Origin: Paenibacillus sp. FSL R5-0517
GTDB taxonomy: Bacteria > Bacillota > Bacilli > Paenibacillales > Paenibacillaceae
Direction of reading: 5' to 3'
Assembly: GCF_037974355.1 (NCBI RefSeq)
Contig: NZ_CP150235.1
Location: 5,084,001-5,148,000 of the forward strand
Length of the DNA stretch: 64,000 nt
Part shown: positions 62,338 to 64,000 of the stretch, one piece after another
Numbering within the stretch: position 1 is the stretch's first letter
Layout: each line of letters starts with the position of its first letter
Program-made: the position numbers and the translations under genes
Notes under the pieces: generated by a model
Seen by the model: the letters and a program-made list of their open reading frames with translations, nothing else
What the model was told of the DNA's origin: nothing
Database searches by the model: none

Positions 62338-62844
62338 CTAAGTCCGTCCATCAGTCAACAATTGTTTGAGGTGTTTAATCTGATTCCGTTCACCGGCAAC
62401 GACAACTGTAGCTCCCGCGGTAAAAGCATAATCCGGACCTGGATTAAAATGTTTCTCCTTATCCTTGGTCACCACAGCAAGAATAACAGCGCCCGTAGCC
62501 TGACGGATATCCAGTTCACCAATCGTCATGCCTACGCTTGATGCGTGAGGTTCAATTCGTAGCCATTCGATTAACAACCCTTCAAGCATGACTTCACGCT
62601 CATCTTGAAACTTCGGTTTATAGGTCATACCCCCAACGATGGCGGCTACCGCCCGGGCTTCATCATCGTCAAGGGTGACAAGAGATACCATATCCCCCAT
62701 CTCTTCAGGTGTATCCCCTGACTCCATATGGAACAGGTCACGCCTTTCGTCATTATGAATCACAATGACCAAGTGCTCACCACTACGGGTATGCAGCCAG
62801 TATTTACGTCCAATCCCTGGTAAGTCTGTCTCTTTAAAGTGCAT
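62338..62844 (-). CDS. khtT: KhtT-like regulatory subunit with TrkA-C domain
   Basis: 168 residues from the ATG at 62844, 6 nt after GGGAGGTG. The N-terminal half (IMHFKETDLPGIGRKYWLHTRSGEHLVIVIHNDERRDLF) is the KhtT N-domain. The C-terminal half is a TrkA-C/RCK_C domain (EWLRIEPHASSVGMTIGELDIRQATGAVILAVVTKDKEKHFNPGPDYAFTAGATVVVAGERNQI), the ligand-binding site for c-di-AMP in relatives. It should control the KhtU antiporter 3 bp downstream. The start overlaps the GreA-like gene by 11 nt. Confidence 0.9.
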   Translation of the reverse strand: MHFKETDLPGIGRKYWLHTRSGEHLVIVIHNDERRDLFHMESGDTPEEMGDMVSLVTLDDDEARAVAAIVGGMTYKPKFQDEREVMLEGLLIEWLRIEPHASSVGMTIGELDIRQATGAVILAVVTKDKEKHFNPGPDYAFTAGATVVVAGERNQIKHLKQLLTDGRT

Positions 62845-63307
62845 GATCTGCACCTCCCAAGGCCGACTCGTTTAAGGTTTCGCCCCGCAGCTCAATGCCT
62901 GTGATGCGTATTCTCATGGAACCTGATGGTGTATGGACAGACCTAACTTCCCCTTTGCGGCCAAGCAGCAATTGACTCCCCACTGGAGAGAGGAAGGAAA
63001 TGCGACCCTCATCCGGATCCGTATCTTCTGGCATGACAATCATGAATGAATCTGACGTATGAAAATCGATATATTCAAAATCAATATGACTGCCGATCAA
63101 TACAGCCGAGTCCAGATCTTCATCAGGGCCCAGTAGCAGTTTTTCCACATATTCCGTATAGGCCAGCAGTTGTTTTTCCATTTGTATTCGCTCTGGATCA
63201 CGCACGTCGAAATAGGCGTCGAGAAATGTTCTTTTCTCTTCACCGAATGTAAATAGCTGGCTCACCAGCTTCTCTCTGCAATTATGGCGGGAAGTCCTAT
63301 GGTTCAT
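62834..63307 (-). CDS. GreA/GreB C-terminal-domain protein in the kht operon
   Basis: 157 residues from the ATG at 63307 (AGGGGGTG upstream; a GTG at 63319 is also in frame). The C-terminal 75 residues (FLSPVGSQLLLGRKGEVRSVHTPSGSMRIRITGIE) match the FKBP-like C-terminal domain of GreA/GreB (S-P-x-G-x-x-L-x-G-x-x-x-G-x). The N-terminal part is helical (KRTFLDAYFDVRDPERIQMEKQLLAYTEYVEKLL) but shorter than the full Gre coiled coil and lacks the acidic tip pair that I could place. It may bind RNA polymerase like the Rnk/GreA-like factors or regulate KhtT. Co-translation with khtT argues for the latter context. Confidence 0.7.
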   Translation of the reverse strand: MNHRTSRHNCREKLVSQLFTFGEEKRTFLDAYFDVRDPERIQMEKQLLAYTEYVEKLLLGPDEDLDSAVLIGSHIDFEYIDFHTSDSFMIVMPEDTDPDEGRISFLSPVGSQLLLGRKGEVRSVHTPSGSMRIRITGIELRGETLNESALGGADHAL

Positions 63308-63371
63308 AATAGATTTCACCCCCTATACAAGCCTTGTTCTCCATGTTGATTGGCATGTTTCTCTTCATCAT
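63297..63371 (-). CDS. Possible leader peptide before the kht operon, 24 residues
   Basis: A short ORF starting with two ATGs and preceded by a near-perfect AGAAGGAGG site, 7 nt away. It encodes MMKRNMPINMENKACIGGEI and ends 11 nt inside the GreA-like gene, so its translation would couple to that gene. A hairpin (AAGGTCTCG/CGAGGCCTT) lies just upstream on the transcript. It could be a regulatory leader; homology is unknown. Confidence 0.4.
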   Translation of the reverse strand: MMKRNMPINMENKACIGGEIYYEP

Positions 63372-63391
63372 CTTGTTGTCCTCCTTCTGAT

Positions 63392-63424
63392 TGTTAAAAG
63401 GCCTCGGGATACGAGACCTTCTTA
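63392..63424 (-). promoter_or_regulatory. Hairpin in the kht operon leader
   Basis: On the minus strand AAGGTCTCG pairs with CGAGGCCTT (one mismatch), followed by TTAAC and then the leader-peptide ribosome site. The remaining intergenic bases up to 63695 are AT-rich, with no other gene that I can support; the gdhA and kht promoters must lie there. Confidence 0.35.
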
Positions 63425-63695
63425 CCATCTTACCAAAACTAATATTTTAATCCAGTATATTCGTCTAACTCGCTTTTATATTATCATTTGTGGTCATATC
63501 TTCCATTTAATAACTCCATTCTTCACATCATGTGGTAGATCCATAGAACATTTTAATTACTGCATAAAAAACATTTTATGAATTTATATCTCGTATTTTT
63601 ATTTGCTTTACTGTATATTTAACTACAAACTTTTATTCAATTTATGCAAATAGGTATTTAAAGACTTTAACACGATAAAGGAGTGCATCGAAAAA

Positions 63696-64000
63696 GTGTC
63701 CACGATAACAAAAGAAACTACAGAGTCCGTTCAAGTTACTGCCGCAGAATATGTTCATTCCGTCTATGAGTCGGTTGTCGCCAGAAATCCGCATGAAGAC
63801 GAGTTCCATCAAGCTGTCAAAGAAATTCTGGATTCCCTTATTCCAGTTATTGAAGCACACCCGAAATATCGGAACCATAGTCTGCTGGAACAGCTTGTCG
63901 AGCCCGAACGTGTAATCACATTCCGTGTCCCATGGGTAGATGATCAGGGCAAAGTTCAGGTTAACCGTGGATTCCGGGTGCAATTCAACAGTGCCATTGG
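63696..64000 (+). CDS. gdhA: NADP-dependent glutamate dehydrogenase, N-terminal part (partial)
   Basis: The gene runs off the window end. The GTG at 63696 is preceded by AAAGGAG 11 nt away. The first 100 residues match the N-terminus of GdhA: AAEYVHSVYESVVARNPHEDEFHQAVKEILDSLIPVIEAHPKY, LLEQLVEPERVITFRVPWVDDQGKVQVNRGFRVQFNSAIG, the conserved region leading to the substrate-binding K. The enzyme makes glutamate from 2-oxoglutarate and ammonium with NADPH. The frame on the opposite strand here is a shadow. Confidence 0.9.
   Translation, partial: MSTITKETTESVQVTAAEYVHSVYESVVARNPHEDEFHQAVKEILDSLIPVIEAHPKYRNHSLLEQLVEPERVITFRVPWVDDQGKVQVNRGFRVQFNSAI

Noticed and set aside
63308..63695. Search for a ydaO-type (c-di-AMP) riboswitch before the kht operon or gdhA
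   Set aside because: No long structured, GC-rich leader with the expected conserved core could be seen; only the small hairpin and leader ORF are present.
63642..63983. 113-residue open frame on the minus strand at the window end
   Set aside because: The plus strand in the same place encodes an unmistakable glutamate dehydrogenase N-terminus with a ribosome binding site; the minus frame is its shadow.
1..64000. CRISPR arrays, insertion sequences, prophage genes, tRNA or rRNA genes
   Set aside because: No regularly spaced repeats, transposase, integrase or structural phage frames, and no tRNA-like cloverleaf or rRNA sequence were recognised while reading both strands.

Overview
The window looks like a piece of a Paenibacillus chromosome, or a very close relative. 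Strong AAGGAGG-type ribosome binding sites and frequent TTG/GTG starts fit Bacillales. So do the LicT-type antiterminator with RAT sites, cre-like and CtsR-like operators, a YoaJ-like expansin, SLH-type and copper-amine-oxidase-type wall domains, an ECF sigma/DUF4179 pair and a KhtTU antiporter. I found no rRNA, tRNA, CRISPR array, insertion sequence or prophage gene. It reads as ordinary chromosome with many accessory loci. I recognise about 60 genes plus two small ORFs; the first (P-type ATPase) and last (gdhA) are cut by the window ends.

Layout. 1-8.5 kb: end of a cation ATPase, a VOC protein, two MFS exporters (one with a TetR gene), a beta-helix lipoprotein, and DUF2625, SUKH-like and DUF1697 proteins. 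8.6-20.7 kb: a small heat-shock protein under a CtsR-like box and three secreted or wall-associated proteins (choice-of-anchor I, SLH carboxylesterase, alkaline phosphatase), interrupted by an AbgT/amidohydrolase/regulator group. 20.9-34.5 kb: ankyrin, chemoreceptor, pectate lyase, ECF sigma/anti-sigma, a four-gene SUKH-type operon, PilZ, nucleobase permease and LysR. 34.6-41 kb: a beta-glucoside locus on the minus strand (two 6-phospho-beta-glucosidases, licT, bglP) with a RAT site before each gene. 41-51 kb: MbcA-like, SUFU, LuxR, a lipoprotein and an unusual peptide-type ABC transporter. 51-64 kb: O-acetyltransferase/ROK pair, small membrane proteins, cyclase, WYL, DJ-1, oxidoreductase, PhzF, hydrolase, expansin, the kht operon and the start of gdhA.

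How it works together. Pectate lyase, expansin, the beta-glucoside PTS and the phospho-beta-glucosidases suggest a bacterium living on plant material. The SLH carboxylesterase at 11.5-13.8 kb has a LicT-type RAT/terminator and two cre-like sites in its leader. This suggests that LicT, encoded 23 kb away, and CcpA control it with the beta-glucoside genes.

Most unusual points: (1) that remote RAT-controlled wall esterase; (2) a peptide ABC transporter with fused ATPases, permeases with long extra N-terminal regions and a substrate-binding protein whose family segments run in circularly permuted order; (3) many orphan immunity-type genes (SUKH, SUFU, ankyrin/DUF4274, DUF2625) with no toxin in sight; (4) two unlisted small ORFs with strong ribosome binding sites. 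All family calls come from reading the sequence; no database search was run.
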